DNA from: Agrostemma githago
Taxonomy: Eukaryota > Streptophyta > Magnoliopsida > Caryophyllales > Caryophyllaceae
NCBI GenBank assembly: GCA_958450325.1
Contig: OY288243.1
Span: 42,945,378-43,009,377 of the forward strand
DNA: 64,000 bases
Reading direction: 5' to 3'
Part shown: piece after piece, positions 10,870-21,975 of the stretch
Numbering within the stretch: position 1 is the stretch's first letter
Layout: every line of letters begins with the position of its first letter
Translations under genes and position numbers: made by a program
The notes under the pieces: generated by a model
The model's database searches: none
What the model saw: the letters and a program-made list of their open reading frames with translations, nothing else
What the model was told of the DNA's origin: nothing

Positions 10870-11720
10870 TTGCCAGATTCCTTTGTCTTGTCATCTATGT
10901 TATGAATCCATACTTTGGAATCACCTTTTTCCCCTTATCATCCTAAGCCAACACTTATTATATTGCCTTCACCTGAAGCAATCATATACCAATGCAACCT
11001 GAAACTTATCACGTTTCTTCGAACTTTGTACGAACCTTGTAACATTTGTCTTACTTTCCACCATCTTAAGAATTTGATCCCTAATGCTTAGGATACTTTT
11101 CATAGTTGACGTATATTGTTATTCTTTTTTTATTTCTCAAATTGTCCTCGCTACTAGAATATAATTGTGAGTGTAACTATTCTAAATGCCTCTTTTACCA
11201 TTTATAAACCTCCAAAATCATTAGCTAATTAATCACTGCTTTGCTCCTTGTTTTAAGGTCTGTTAAATTGAATCTTGCATCTTTCAAGATAATGTCTTTT
11301 ATATCATTATTGACTCCACCAAAATAAATTTAAGTCTTTTCCCTATTTTGCTTAAACCTTGATTCATATTTAAACTCATCAAGAACTTGGATAACTGATT
11401 TGATAGAGAGAACATGTCCTCTAGTAAAGATCATTAATCCTCTGCAAGATAAAGTGATTAAGATAAGACCTTCCTACATTTAGGATAAAATAAAACATGT
11501 GGTCACTGCCTTGACAATGCTTCAATGCTAAGAAATTTATATTTACTACTCCTCATAACTTAAGCCAACCAATCATCTATAATAAAATTGATTAATTTGT
11601 TAACACTTTTGTTGTCTTTTGAGTATAACATTATTTTGATTAGAATTAGCTTATTTATTCCTTACAATCCTTAGTAATTTCTTTTCAAGACTCTTCTAAT
11701 GTTTTATCAAAATAGTGAAT
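10870..11720 (-). pseudogene. Degenerate L1-type LINE reverse transcriptase relic
   Basis: Piecewise minus-strand translation recovers L1 ORF2 landmarks in the right order: FLSIEALSRQ with FYPKCRK (about 11560-11480), LMIFTRGHVLSI after a corrupted ADD core (about 11440-11400), IYFGGVNNDIKDIILKDARF (about 11340-11290), and IRDQILKMVES with KFQVALVYDCF (about 11090-10980). Frames shift repeatedly and large parts are missing, so this is an old truncated copy. The family assignment rests on motif order, not on any continuous ORF. Confidence 0.65.
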
Positions 11721-11872
11721 CTTATTTAACTCTTGACTTACTTTTACTCCCATCTTTATAATAGAATTTTATGTAAAATATATTATTTTGTTTTCTTAGC
11801 TTAATTCCATACCTAAGAACTTCTTTTAAACTTGTTATGTCAAATATAATTTCTATTGAAGTTTTGATTTAA

Positions 11873-13504
11873 TCTCTCTTCTACTAAGAGAATATGGATA
11901 GCTATAATTACGCCTACGTGACAGCCTCACATTAATTTTTTTTCCCGCTCACTTCTAAAAAGTTCAAAATGGGCTTAACTAGGGGTGTAAACGAGCCGAG
12001 CCGAGCACGAGCTTGGCCTTGCTCGACTCGTGCTCGTTAATCAAAATTCGAACTCGAGCCGATCTCGAGCTTACCCGAGCTTGAAAATATTGAACTCGGA
12101 ACCAAGCTCGCGAGCTAAAATGTGAGTTCGAGCCGAGTTCGAGCCTAACTCGAGCCTATATATAATTATTAAAATTTACGTTTTTTTGCACGATGTGTTT
12201 TAATAAATTGGGATCCAAAAAACATATATATACAAATGTATTAGGCAAATCAATAAGAACATTTTGTATGGTTAAAAATCAATGTAACTATTATTAGTAT
12301 TTTTTAAATAAACAAGAAAAAAAATATTAACTAATCACATCAAATCGAGCTGCTCGCAAGCTTTTCGAGCCGAGTCACGCCTTGCTCAGCTCGACTCGTT
12401 AAGTTGTCGAGCCGAGCCCGAGCTCGAGTCGAGCTCACACGAGCCGAGCTTTGACCGAGCTTTGACCGAGTCGAGTTCGAGCTGTTCGCGAGCTGTCTCG
12501 TCTAATTACCACCCCTAGGCTTAACTCTATACAGACTCATTATAAGGCTAACAAATATGACCCATAAAGCTCATTTCATTAGGCCAAAATTCTAATCCTA
12601 ACTGCATTGGGCTCAAAATATATACTATCATACGTCAAAATATCTAAAGGAATCAATATATGTTATTATACTGAACCAATATAAGGAATATTACTTCCCA
12701 ATATTCCCTCCATAAGTGTGATATTTTTTTCCCTCTTTTAATACAAAATATGATTAATACAGAATATGATTAATATAATCAATTTGGGTAAATGATAAAA
12801 AATATTAGGCGAGAATATTACGTAAATCGGCAGGATATATCGAATATCTTACCTAAAGTACAGGTAAAATAATTTTCTGTACGTATGAAAATATATAGAT
12901 TGATATCTAAAAGCATATATATTATCACAAAAAATAAGGCAAATATGACGTTGTAAAATATGATTGATACAATTATACTAATTAATTCAAATTATTCTCT
13001 CTTATACTAAGAGAATAAGAGTGACTAAAATTGTGCTGACATGTCAACATGAGACACAAACATTTCCCGCCCAATGTTATTGTCATCTATAAATGGTAAA
13101 TGTAAATAAAAATATCTTATCAACTTATACGGTAAAATCAATATGATAGACTCATACGAGTATATTATACGAAGTATAATCTTTACATATAATTGGTAAA
13201 TTTACTTATATTAAATTGTACATATTACTATTGTATTATTTTATGATTATTTATACAAATTAATGAGTATATAATACCATACGTACAAACTACAAATTAC
13301 CATACATATAATTCTCTATATACATATGATGAGAGGATGTGACAATCATTAAGAACATAGGAATATTAAAATTAATACAATATATTTTATAAAAGTTTTT
13401 AAGAACATTATTATTTAATACAATTATTATCAAACAAAAAAAAAAAAAATCTCTTATAAATGACAATTTATATAAGCCCCACATTTTTGCGGGTTTTATA
13501 CTAG
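11873..13504 (+). mobile_element. Helitron-like element, non-autonomous, composite
   Basis: The 5' end begins TCTCTCTTCTACTAAGAG preceded by A. The 3' end is CTAG at 13501-13504 followed by T, preceded by an imperfect GC-rich hairpin (CCCCACATTTTTGCGGG). This fits Helitron insertion between A and T without target duplication. A second 5'-like end, TCTCTCTTATACTAAGAG, starts at 12996, so either a nested Helitron or an internal duplication shares the 3' end. No Rep/helicase is present. A hAT MITE sits inside it. Confidence 0.6.
11980..12517. mobile_element. hAT-type MITE, CGAGCTCGAGC-rich
   Basis: The element starts TAGGGGTGTAAACGAG and ends with CTCGTCTAATTACCACCCCTA, giving short imperfect inverted repeats. 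The 8 bp duplication GGCTTAAC is perfect (11972-11979 and 12518-12525), the size used by hAT transposases. Both arms are dense in CGAGCC/GAGCTCG motifs while the centre is AT-rich. There is no coding capacity. Confidence 0.88.
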
Positions 13505-14908
13505 TACTGGTATTAATTTAGTCGAACTCTCTTACCCCATATAAACTATTTCTCAGAGAAATTGAAGCGTGAGGCAATAATCACGTATTTAGCATTAGTG
13601 GACAAAGAAGCGACGAGTTATTGAATCAAATCTGGGATTCAGAGAAAGAATGTTGATCTCTGAGGAATAATCAAATAACACTTGGATCAATAGAATATGA
13701 CTAAAGACTATGATATATTGTTGATTTATGGATGTTAATTAGTCGAACACTACTTAAATGATGGTTTATGATTTCTGAATATTTTGTGATGAATATACTC
13801 CCTCCGTTCCAATGAATTGTTTGCCTATTCCATATTGGGGCGTCTCAATGAATTGTTTGCCTTTCTATTTTAAGAAAACTTTTTATATGTAATTTGACCC
13901 TTGAGTCCACATGTCACTTCCCCATTGGTTCTCTTTCTCTTGGTACCAAAAACAAAGGCAAATAATTCATTGGAACGGAGGGAGTATATAAAGAAGAAAA
14001 GTTGTTGGATAGGACAAAATCATATTTGAGTGAATTTTTGGGTTGAAAGAACAGTGTTAAAGGTAATAGGAATGATGCTATTGTGGATCTCCATAGAAAT
14101 TGGTAGAAGAATGTTAATAATGAGCTCGAGAGCGATTGGGGATTCACGTTTGTATAACTTTGGCAATATATATACGATAAACGAGATGTGAAATTGGATT
14201 GTTAGGATAAGGGATTTTAGTCAAGCGATCGTGGTACGTAGAGATGAAAGCTAATAAAAATGATTATGGACAAGTTACATTACAGACTAATGGAATTATT
14301 CGAAGAGAGTGAGATTTTGGACATATCAGACATAATTTTAATGGTTAGACATTCTCTTTAAAAGCTTATGGAATAAAATGTGAAAGTTTGGAAACAAGTT
14401 TTTGAGGAATTTAGAAGTGAGATAGTCATGTACATGCAACTATGAGAAAGTTGTAATGAGATCATGCAATTATAAGGATAAGGAAGGAAAAAATTGAGGC
14501 AAATGTGTTAGGGAATATATGAATTTTATGGATGGACTAATTTGACAGAAATGACTTTTAAAACTTGAGGATTGGATACACCATTTTATAAGGAACTAGA
14601 TTCGTATTTGTATATATGACAAACGATTTCGTGGAATATGTACATGGAATGAGAGATAAATTTTGAGAATTCTAAATAAGATAAATAAATAATTAAGGTA
14701 GGCAATTCATGGTGAAAGGATGATGAAAATGTTCCGTAACTTTAAAATCAAGAGAGGATTGTTAATGTAGAAAAGTCAAGATATATTGAGGATAATTAAT
14801 TATTTGGGTTCATCAAAGATCTTGTGAGTCATGATTTAGTCGGAATATTTACACTGTATTTGAGGAATAAGATGATATGAATAATAATACATTTGAGGAT
14901 ATGACCAT
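13505..14908. other. Unassigned DNA, possibly part of an old Ty3 element
   Basis: Apart from the Stowaway copy nothing is recognisable by translation. It was contiguous with 30327 onwards before the Tat insertion. That side shows a GAGGACGAAACTTTTTGTTATGGGG-like pre-LTR stretch (30442-30475), so this may be 3' non-coding sequence of a Tekay/Del-like chromovirus. Confidence 0.35.
13798..13984. mobile_element. Stowaway (Tc1/Mariner) MITE
   Basis: The 187 bp element has inverted repeats CTCCCTCCGTTCCAATGAAT and its complement, flanked by TA on both sides. The start matches the common plant Stowaway end CTCCCTCCGTTCC. Internally the motif AATGAATTGTTTGCCT is repeated. Confidence 0.92.
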
Positions 14909-17236
14909 TGTGGACATGACATAGGTCCACCCCGACGCGGCCACGCGCGGGTTTGGGGAGGCGAATGAATCTCCATATGAGATGGTCAAATTGAAATTTA
15001 AATCGAAGTTGGAGTCGCCACCGAATTTTATGGTTATTCGGAACCGTTCGAGCCCACTCTATGTCGTAGTGGGCCGTGTACAAAATACGGCCCATTTCCG
15101 ATGTGAGAGTTTATTGGGCTCGTCCCTTTGCAGTTCGATACCGATGCCGACTTGAGCGGTTTATCGTATATTGAATGACTCTCGTTGCCAATGGTTTCGG
15201 ACATCCGGAAACCACGGTTTTGAGTAAGGGGTGAGGGTACGTGTTGGGAAGTTCACTAAGAACACCCAACCCCGCCCACACATTAGCGGCCTCTACTAGG
15301 ATATCGAATGATACGCGCGTTAGTAATACGATGAATGATATGCAAACATTGTTTCCTAAGCATGTGAGGAATTGAACGGGTTGCTAAGTCGGTTTAATGC
15401 ATGAAGAATTTAACGTCGAAGTTGAATTTTAGCATGTGAGATTCCTTTTTGTATAATAAAACAAATGATGAAAAGGAATGAATTTGCTACAAGATAAACA
15501 AACGAGTTAGTATCGATTTGTGAAGAAATAATATAGCAAATAAATATACGAGATCTAGAAAATAAATATTAATCGAAATCTGAAAAATATTGCTAAAACG
15601 CTGTTTTGTATAAAAAAACGAAGTTCGAAAAATAATAAAAATGAAGAAAAGCGCGCCGTGGCTGCCGGCCGCGCGGCTCGCCCTGGATTCCGGCGAGTCG
15701 CGTGTCGGTCTGTTTTTTTGAAGACGATTTTTCGAGGATTCGACTAAACCGCGTACAAATATTGTATAACTTGTACTCGATCTAGTATTTTCGATATTCG
15801 TTATATTCGATAATTGACTACGAAATCAATATCAAATACTCGGAATAGCTTTAGAAAAGATGTAAATTTTAGAAGTAGTTTCGTAGAATAAATAATAAAA
15901 ACGAACGAAAAGTTAAAAAAAAAAAACGATCCGGGTTTCAGGCCCGTGCGCGAGTCGCCTGGGCGTGGCGCGACTCGCGTGCGGGTCTTTCCGATTTTTT
16001 TTTTGTTCGAAATTGCTAATTTTGCTAAATCACGTACAAAATATGAATTAATTTGTATTCGATTTTATGTTTTCGATATTCGTCATACCCGATATTCGAT
16101 TATGAAATAAGGAAAAGTTTTGTAAAAACAAGTTTGAACGAAAAAAAAAGATGTAACGATTTTAACATCGTCGAAATCTTAATATAATTCTTTTTGATAC
16201 AACCTTCGATTATAGAAAATCGATATCATATTTTTAAGAATGCTTGATATATGAAAATAGTTTTTGATAATATCGATATTAGGAAAATAAAAAAAATGAT
16301 GACGACCCGTAAAAAAGGACCGACACATGACCCGTAATAAAAAACGAGACAGAGAAGAAGAGGAGAAAGAGAAATCGGGTTTTGCTACACCCTCAACCTA
16401 CATGCTTTTGTTTACTCGGATCGGGGCTCGTCGGAATGTGGCTAGGCACGGGAGCGTCGAGGTGATGTCGGTCGGGTTAAGGTGGCTCGGTGAAGGTGAC
16501 GGGGACGAAGGGTCGGTTTCCTTCGGGTTTGGATGTAATATCGGTTTCTCAATGCTAAGTGTAAGGAGTTTTATGGATGTGTGAATTATGGATTGTTCAG
16601 GAATTCTGTGTGTGTAAATTGTGTTGTGCAAGGGGCTATTTATAGGAAATTTCCCGACCTTGGCTAAGAGAGGTGCATTTCAATTAGAACTACCGCTTAG
16701 GATAGGAAACGTAGGAAGTTGAGGGAAATAAGAATTCCGTTTTCTTGTGAAAGAAGAAAAGGAAACCCGGCTGGTTTGTGCTGCTCGGCCGAGTGTTTGC
16801 ACTCGGTCGGGTGTTTGAATCTGTTTTCGGATAGGATTCCTACTTGAGATCGAATTCCATCCTTAAACGGATTTGTTTAATATTTGTGTGGCTGATTTTT
16901 GTGGAGTTGGAGTCCGAATTGGACATGTGAGACATCACGGTCGGTCCACAAGTCTCGGGAAATATCTTTGACCGGGTTTTGCCTCAGTCGCTAAAAGACG
17001 GTTTTACCCCTGGTGTCGGATTCGACCCAAATTAGTGTCATTTGACTCGAAACGACCCACTGGGCCTGAATTTGAGGTTGGTTTTGTGAAATTTGTACTC
17101 CATAAAAAGCTCAAGCCAAATATCCATGATTTTGAGCCCATTTCCGAGTACGTTAAAGCACGTTTGCGTCCGATCATCATCGGGTGTTTGTCGGAAACTA
17201 CTATAGACATCTGGCAGCAAAGTGTGGGTGTCTACA
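14909..17236 (-). repeat. 3' LTR of the Tat/Ogre-like element
   Basis: 2328 bp, TG...CA ends, next to TSD ACCAT at 14904-14908. It contains a TATA box on the minus strand (16636-16644, CTATAAATAG). GC-rich patches such as 15655-15715 and 15930-15995 are shared with the other LTR. Relative to that copy it lacks a short duplicated stretch near 16095. Confidence 0.95.
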
Positions 17237-17253
17237 GAGCCCTCACTCTCACT
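17237..17253 (-). promoter_or_regulatory. Polypurine tract next to the 3' LTR
   Basis: The minus strand reads AGTGAGAGTGAGGGCTC immediately before the LTR start. The purine-rich tract and its position fit the primer for plus-strand synthesis. Confidence 0.6.
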
Positions 17254-17774
17254 GAGGCTTGGACAGGGCGAAAGATAGAGTAGCCGCCAGGTCAATCAAG
17301 TATTAAAACCCGGTAGCTTCCGGTCGGGTCGTTTAAGGTCCATTAGACCTGCGTAAAGGGCCCGCCGGCCATGGATTAGAAATGTACCTGAGCTGATGAT
17401 AACTCCGTGGGGGATTGAACTCGCCGCATAAGACTTAAAATGGGCCTATATGTGGGCTCATCTTGTTAAATGTCGCTGGGGAGTTATGCAAATGGCACGG
17501 TCCTTCTTGAGTCGTCCTGTACATATTTATGCAAAATAGCAAAGTTTTGCATGTAATATTTGTAGGAAAAATGACTCGCGCTGGGGAAAAAGAAATTTTG
17601 AGAAAAGGTTTAAATTTTTGAGTTTGTGGGAGTCTTTGAAAATTAGAGAATTTTTTACTCTGAAAAGGAATAAGAATGCTCGAGAAGACTTAGCTAAATC
17701 TCAGGATAAGGATTGTATGCTAAATACTCTAGGATTGGGAATCCTAAGGTGAGGAGGAGAATTTGGTTTTATGC

Positions 17775-17782
17775 TATAAATA
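17775..17782 (+). promoter_or_regulatory. TATA box of the antisense gene in the Tat element
   Basis: TATAAATA lies 105 bp upstream of the ATG at 17887 and is followed by a pyrimidine-rich leader (CCCCTCCTTGC, CCACAATTCCC). The arrangement resembles an ordinary plant core promoter pointing opposite to the LTR promoter. Confidence 0.6.
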
Positions 17783-17886
17783 TCCCCTCCTTGCTTCATA
17801 AATTTTCATAATTCCCACAATTCCCTCTATTCCTTAAAGAAAAAACAAGCCCTGAGAAATTTATTCTTTCTTTTAGAAATCCAATT

Positions 17887-19385
17887 ATGGGAATCGACCG
17901 ATTGGTTGGAATGTTGCATGAATGGTCCAAATATTTCAGGGATGCCGATAGGGCTATCCTAAGTCAGAATGGCGTTACCCAATTGTTCGTGATCCGTCAG
18001 ATGCAAGTAGATCGTCACTTCTTGGATGCTTGCCTGTCCTATTGGAATGATACTTATCACGTGTTTAGTTTTCCTCGAGGAGAAATCTGCCCTATCCCTG
18101 AAGAAATTGCTGCTGCAGGAGGATGGAATCCCATACTTCGCCCTGCTATCCCTTTTTCGGTTTCTGACCCGAGGAGGAAGTTACGGGGATTTTTAGGGCT
18201 TTCTCATATGGAGGTATCCCGTATGCTAGAAGGAGATACCGTTTCCTTGATTGACCTAGGTGAAAAATTCATGAACCCAGATGATGTCCGGGTCAGGCCG
18301 GTCCACAGCCGTAGGGCCTTTACTTTTTGTATGCTCCATGTCTATGCCTTCGAAGGGCATATGGATTTATTATCTTGCATGGGTCACGTTAGACTTTTCA
18401 CTGTGGCTGACTTGATGGAGACGGAGAATAGCCCGGCTTGGTTAATTATAGGAGAAATTATCCAGGGTTTGGATAATCGCAAGAAGGATCCGTCGATCCG
18501 GCTGACCGGGAGTACCCGTCTTCTACAGGTATGCCGTTTTTTTTTTGATTTTTTTTTGGTTTTTCCGATTTTTCCGGTTTTTTGGGGCTTTTTCCCGATT
18601 TCTGCGGTTTTCTCGGCTTTCGCATTTTTTTTTTTGACACGATTTTGACGATTTTTTGCAATTTGGATTTTTTGCGGGTTTGTCAGCTGTGGCTGTTTGA
18701 GAGGCTATCAATCTTGGATCCTCCCCTAGATGTGAGCCGGTATCAACCCAGGCAAGTAATGGCGAGGAGACGAGCTATTGCCTTTTCTCGCTTCAACACC
18801 CAAAAATTCTGGGATGAGGTGCTATCCTTCCATGGAGGCCTACTGATCCGCTGGGCCGTGCCATGGTGGCCGATTTACGTTTGGACTGGTTTGGAGTGTC
18901 GAGATAGGGCTAGATATCATGTAATCCTATCTTTTAGACAGACAATCCATCTCTTTCCCGATCGCATACTTAGGCAATATGGTCGGGTGCAAAGAATCCT
19001 AGAGATCGAGGCAGTTGTGAGTGAATCTACTCAGTTGACGGATGTAATGTGTGACACCTGGATGCAAAGGTGGTATACACGAGCTACTTGGCCCGTTCCT
19101 AGAAATCCTCATTCGATCTGGGTATCCGACTCTTATGTGAGATGGACAAGAGCTGATTCAGCTAAAACCCGAGATGCCTTGAAGACCGACGAGGCCTATG
19201 ACCTGTTACGTCGGGAGCATGCTAAAGATAATAGAAGCTTATTTGCCGAAGAAGCTACTCCGACAGGTCAAAAAGGGAAATCTAGGACTCAGACTGAAAG
19301 GTCCAGTACTAAGGGTGCATGGGGGAAAGTGAGCCCCCAGATGGAATTAGCTAGAAAGGAGACTAGGGCCAAAGCTGGCGGTTAA
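17887..19385 (+). CDS. Antisense extra gene (aORF) with plant-mobile-domain-like protein, two exons
   Basis: Exon 1 (17887-18528, 214 codons) ends at CAG/GTATGC. A T-rich intron (18529-18686, ending GTCAG) follows, and exon 2 (18687-19385) stays in frame, giving 446 aa. Residues 50-80 (LSYWNDTYHVFSFPRGEICP then IPEEIAAAGGWNP) resemble the core of plant mobile domain or DUF7745-type proteins, which have a conserved W...F...GE.CPT.EE pattern. The exon 2 part is aromatic-rich with RRAIAFSRFN and WMQRWYTRATWP. The C-terminus is Lys/Arg/Ser/Thr-rich. No catalytic motif is seen. It lies between pol and the 3' LTR, on the opposite strand, with its own TATA box. Antisense ORFs of this kind are known in Tat-lineage elements; their role is unknown. 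Unlike pol, this reading frame is intact. Confidence 0.75.
18529..18686 (+). other. T-rich intron of the antisense gene
   Basis: 158 bp with GT and AG borders, made mostly of long T runs and TTTTTCC repeats, typical of plant introns. Splicing keeps the frame (642 nt before it). Without splicing the exon 1 frame terminates at 18648. Confidence 0.7.
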
Positions 19386-19449
19386 GGACCGACTTGGTCC
19401 TCGAGACAGGCTTCCCGAACCCGTTAGGGCTCGGCTTGGACCGGTGTAA

Positions 19450-19590
19450 ATGGTGGACGACCCAAAATCGAAGAAGCGGGTTCGAACTAAAGAAATTCCT
19501 ATTGTGATTAGGGAACGTTCGCCCCCACCCCGTCGGCCTCGGGCTCCACGTGACCCGAAAGATAAGGGGAAAGGAAAAATGTACGAGTAG
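19450..19590 (+). CDS. Small basic ORF downstream of the antisense gene
   Basis: 46 codons starting ATGGTGGACGACCC, preceded by an in-frame TAA. The product is Lys/Arg/Pro-rich (KSKKRVRTKE, SPPPRRPRAPRD) and ends KGKGKMYE. It may be a remnant C-terminal tail of the antisense gene, displaced by a frameshift, or spurious. The composition resembles a nuclear-localisation tail. Confidence 0.3.
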   Translation: MVDDPKSKKRVRTKEIPIVIRERSPPPRRPRAPRDPKDKGKGKMYE

Positions 19591-19983
19591 TCTCCTAAAT
19601 TTACTATTTAAGTATTACTACTATTTTTGTGGTGTGATTTTGTTGCTGTTTTTTGTTTTTTTTTTGTGATGTATTTTTGAAATTCCCGAGTTTATCGGTT
19701 TTTCTTAAATAATAAAAAGACATATTAGTGAGTACCGTTCCCGTCTTTTCGTTATTGCAATGGTTGTACCCTTTTGAGGGGTTGCCTACGTATCCAAAAT
19801 TAATGGAATCAAACCTTCCGTAGTTCAGAAAGTATTTTTACAATTTTTCGAAATACATCAAGATTATTAATTCGAGATGTGCAACGGTAGGATAAATAAT
19901 CCTAACTTATTGACTTGCTTAAAATTTTTGAAAATTCATAAAAGAAAATTTTTTAAATTTTGCAAATGACATTGAGATTGGGC
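19591..19983. other. Intergenic strip between convergent antisense gene and pol
   Basis: AT-rich, about 390 bp. The two coding units converge here, so it probably holds the 3' ends of both transcripts. No clear signal is readable. Confidence 0.4.
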
Positions 19984-21975
19984 TCATGGGTAGTAACGCT
20001 TCAGCTGGTCCAAGTTTGTTTGATTGACGAACTCATTCCCGTCCAAGTCCGTTAGCATTACTGCTCCTCCCGAAAGAATTTTCTTCACTAAATATGGCCC
20101 AGCCCAATTGGGTTTGAATTTTCCCCTTGGGGCAACTGGTAGTAAAGCTCGGACAGATTTTAGGACTAGATCGCCCTCTTTGATATTCATGGGCCTAACC
20201 CTTTTGTTAAAAGCCCGTTGGATCCTTTTCTGATATATTTGGATATTATTCAGAGCCCGGGATCGCCGTTCGTCTAAGAGGACTAGTGAGTCATATCGGG
20301 CTTGGACCCAATCTGCTTCAGGTACCTGGCTCTCGAGCAGAATCCTAAGGGATGGTACTTCTAGCTCGACTGGCTGGACTGCTTCCATTCCATATGTCAG
20401 ATAGTATGGAGTTGCTCCGGTTGCAGTTCTAATTGATGTCCGATATCCCCATAAGGCAAAGGGTATCTTGTCGGGACAGTCCCGGTAATTCTCAGCCATC
20501 TTTTTAAGTATGGTGACAATTGTTTTATTGGCCGCCTCCACCGCTCCATTTGTTTGGGGACGGTAAGGTGACGATGTATGCCTTTGGATCTTGTACTTTT
20601 CCAGCAAAGTGGCAGTTTCAGCTTGGAAATGGGTCCCGTGATCGCTGATGAACTCGTGCGGAATCCCGTATCGACATATAATTTTATTTTGGATGAATTT
20701 AGCCACATGTTTGGCATTCAAGATCCGATATGACTCGGCTTCGACCCATTTAGTGAAATAGTCAATAGCCACTAGGATGAAGCAGTGACTTCCCGTCCCG
20801 GAAGGGTTCACTTTCCCGATTATATCAATTCTCCATGTTGAGAACGGCCATGGTGATGTCATTGTATATAATAGGGATGAAGGCATATGCTGAACATTGG
20901 CAAAAATCTGACAGTTATGGCAGTGTCTGACATACAACTGACAGTCAGTTTCCATGCTATTCCAATAGTAACCGAGTCTTGCGATTTTCCGGGCCAACAT
21001 ATGGGCGTTCATATGTGGACCGTTTTCACCATCATGTACCTCGGTCATAACTCTTTTGGCTCGAGTTTTGTCAATGCATAGGAGTAAAGCCCCATGTGCT
21101 GTCTTTTTATATAACTGTCCATCGTCCGTGCGGATGAATTGGGTTGCCCATCTTCGTAGAGCCTTCTTGGCCCGGTTTTCAGCTCCCGGAGGATATTCCC
21201 CTGACGTTAAGTAGGTTAGAATAGCCTGATACCAAGGTTCTGGATCAGTTATTTCGATATCTTGGATAGCGTGGATGTATGCCGGCTCAGACCGCCTTTC
21301 GACGCAAATGGGCATGCTGGTTAGATGTGCTGGGATATTCAGTAAAGATGCTAACTTTGAGAGAGCATCTGCAAACTGGTTTTCTTCCCGAGGCAGATAA
21401 ATGTACTCCACTTTTTGTAATTGTTTTTCGAGAACCCTTACTCGTGCTTGGTAAGCCACGAGATTTGCGTTCCGAGTCTTCCATTTTTGTAGGGTTTGAT
21501 TTATGACTAATGATGAGTCACCGTGGACCCGGAGGTTTGTTACTCCTAAATCAGCGGCGGCTTGCAGTCCGTGAATGCATGCTTCGTACTCGGCTTCGTT
21601 GTTAGTCACGTCAAAATCTAGCTTGATGGACAACGGGGTGTGTTCCCCTTGTGGTGAGATTAGCAAGATCCCGACACCAAATCCTCGAAAGTTGGATGCT
21701 CCGTCAAAATACAGATCCCATGTGTCGGTGTCGGTATGGAATATGTCTTCATCTGGGAAGGCCCAGGTATCGGTGTGTTCTTCCTCAGATATCGGGCTAT
21801 TGGCGAGGAATTCCGCTACTACCCGGCCTTTGATGGCTTTTAAAGGTACGAACTTGAGGTCAAACTCAGCTAGCATTAAAGTCCATCTGGATATACGGCC
21901 GTTGAGGATGGGCTTCTCGAACAGATACTTGATTGGATCCATTTTGGATAGCACATGCACCTCGTGGCTAAGCAT
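19984..21975 (-). pseudogene. Tat-type second RNase H and integrase
   Basis: A 663-codon open frame on the minus strand. Residues 85-215 form the extra archaeal-type RNase H of Tat elements with acidic residues D91 (DGAS), E127 (NNEAEYEA), D153 (HGDSSLVI) and D203 (ADALSKLA). Residues 310-356 hold the HHCC zinc domain, ending RHCHNC. The integrase core has D384 (RIDIIG), D445 (SDHGTHF) and E480 (GAVEAAN), exactly D35E. The end (GPYLVKKIL, GNEFVNQTNLDQLKRYY) is the usual C-terminal part. The piece looks intact, but it is separated from the first RNase H by one in-frame TAG (21978-21976), so the polyprotein is broken. Confidence 0.92.

Noticed and set aside
16327..16584. 85-codon plus-strand ORF present in both Tat LTRs (also 29418-29675)
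   Set aside because: Conservation is explained by the near identity of the two LTRs. It lies antisense to the LTR transcript, has no known domain, and is matched by an equally long ORF on the other strand.
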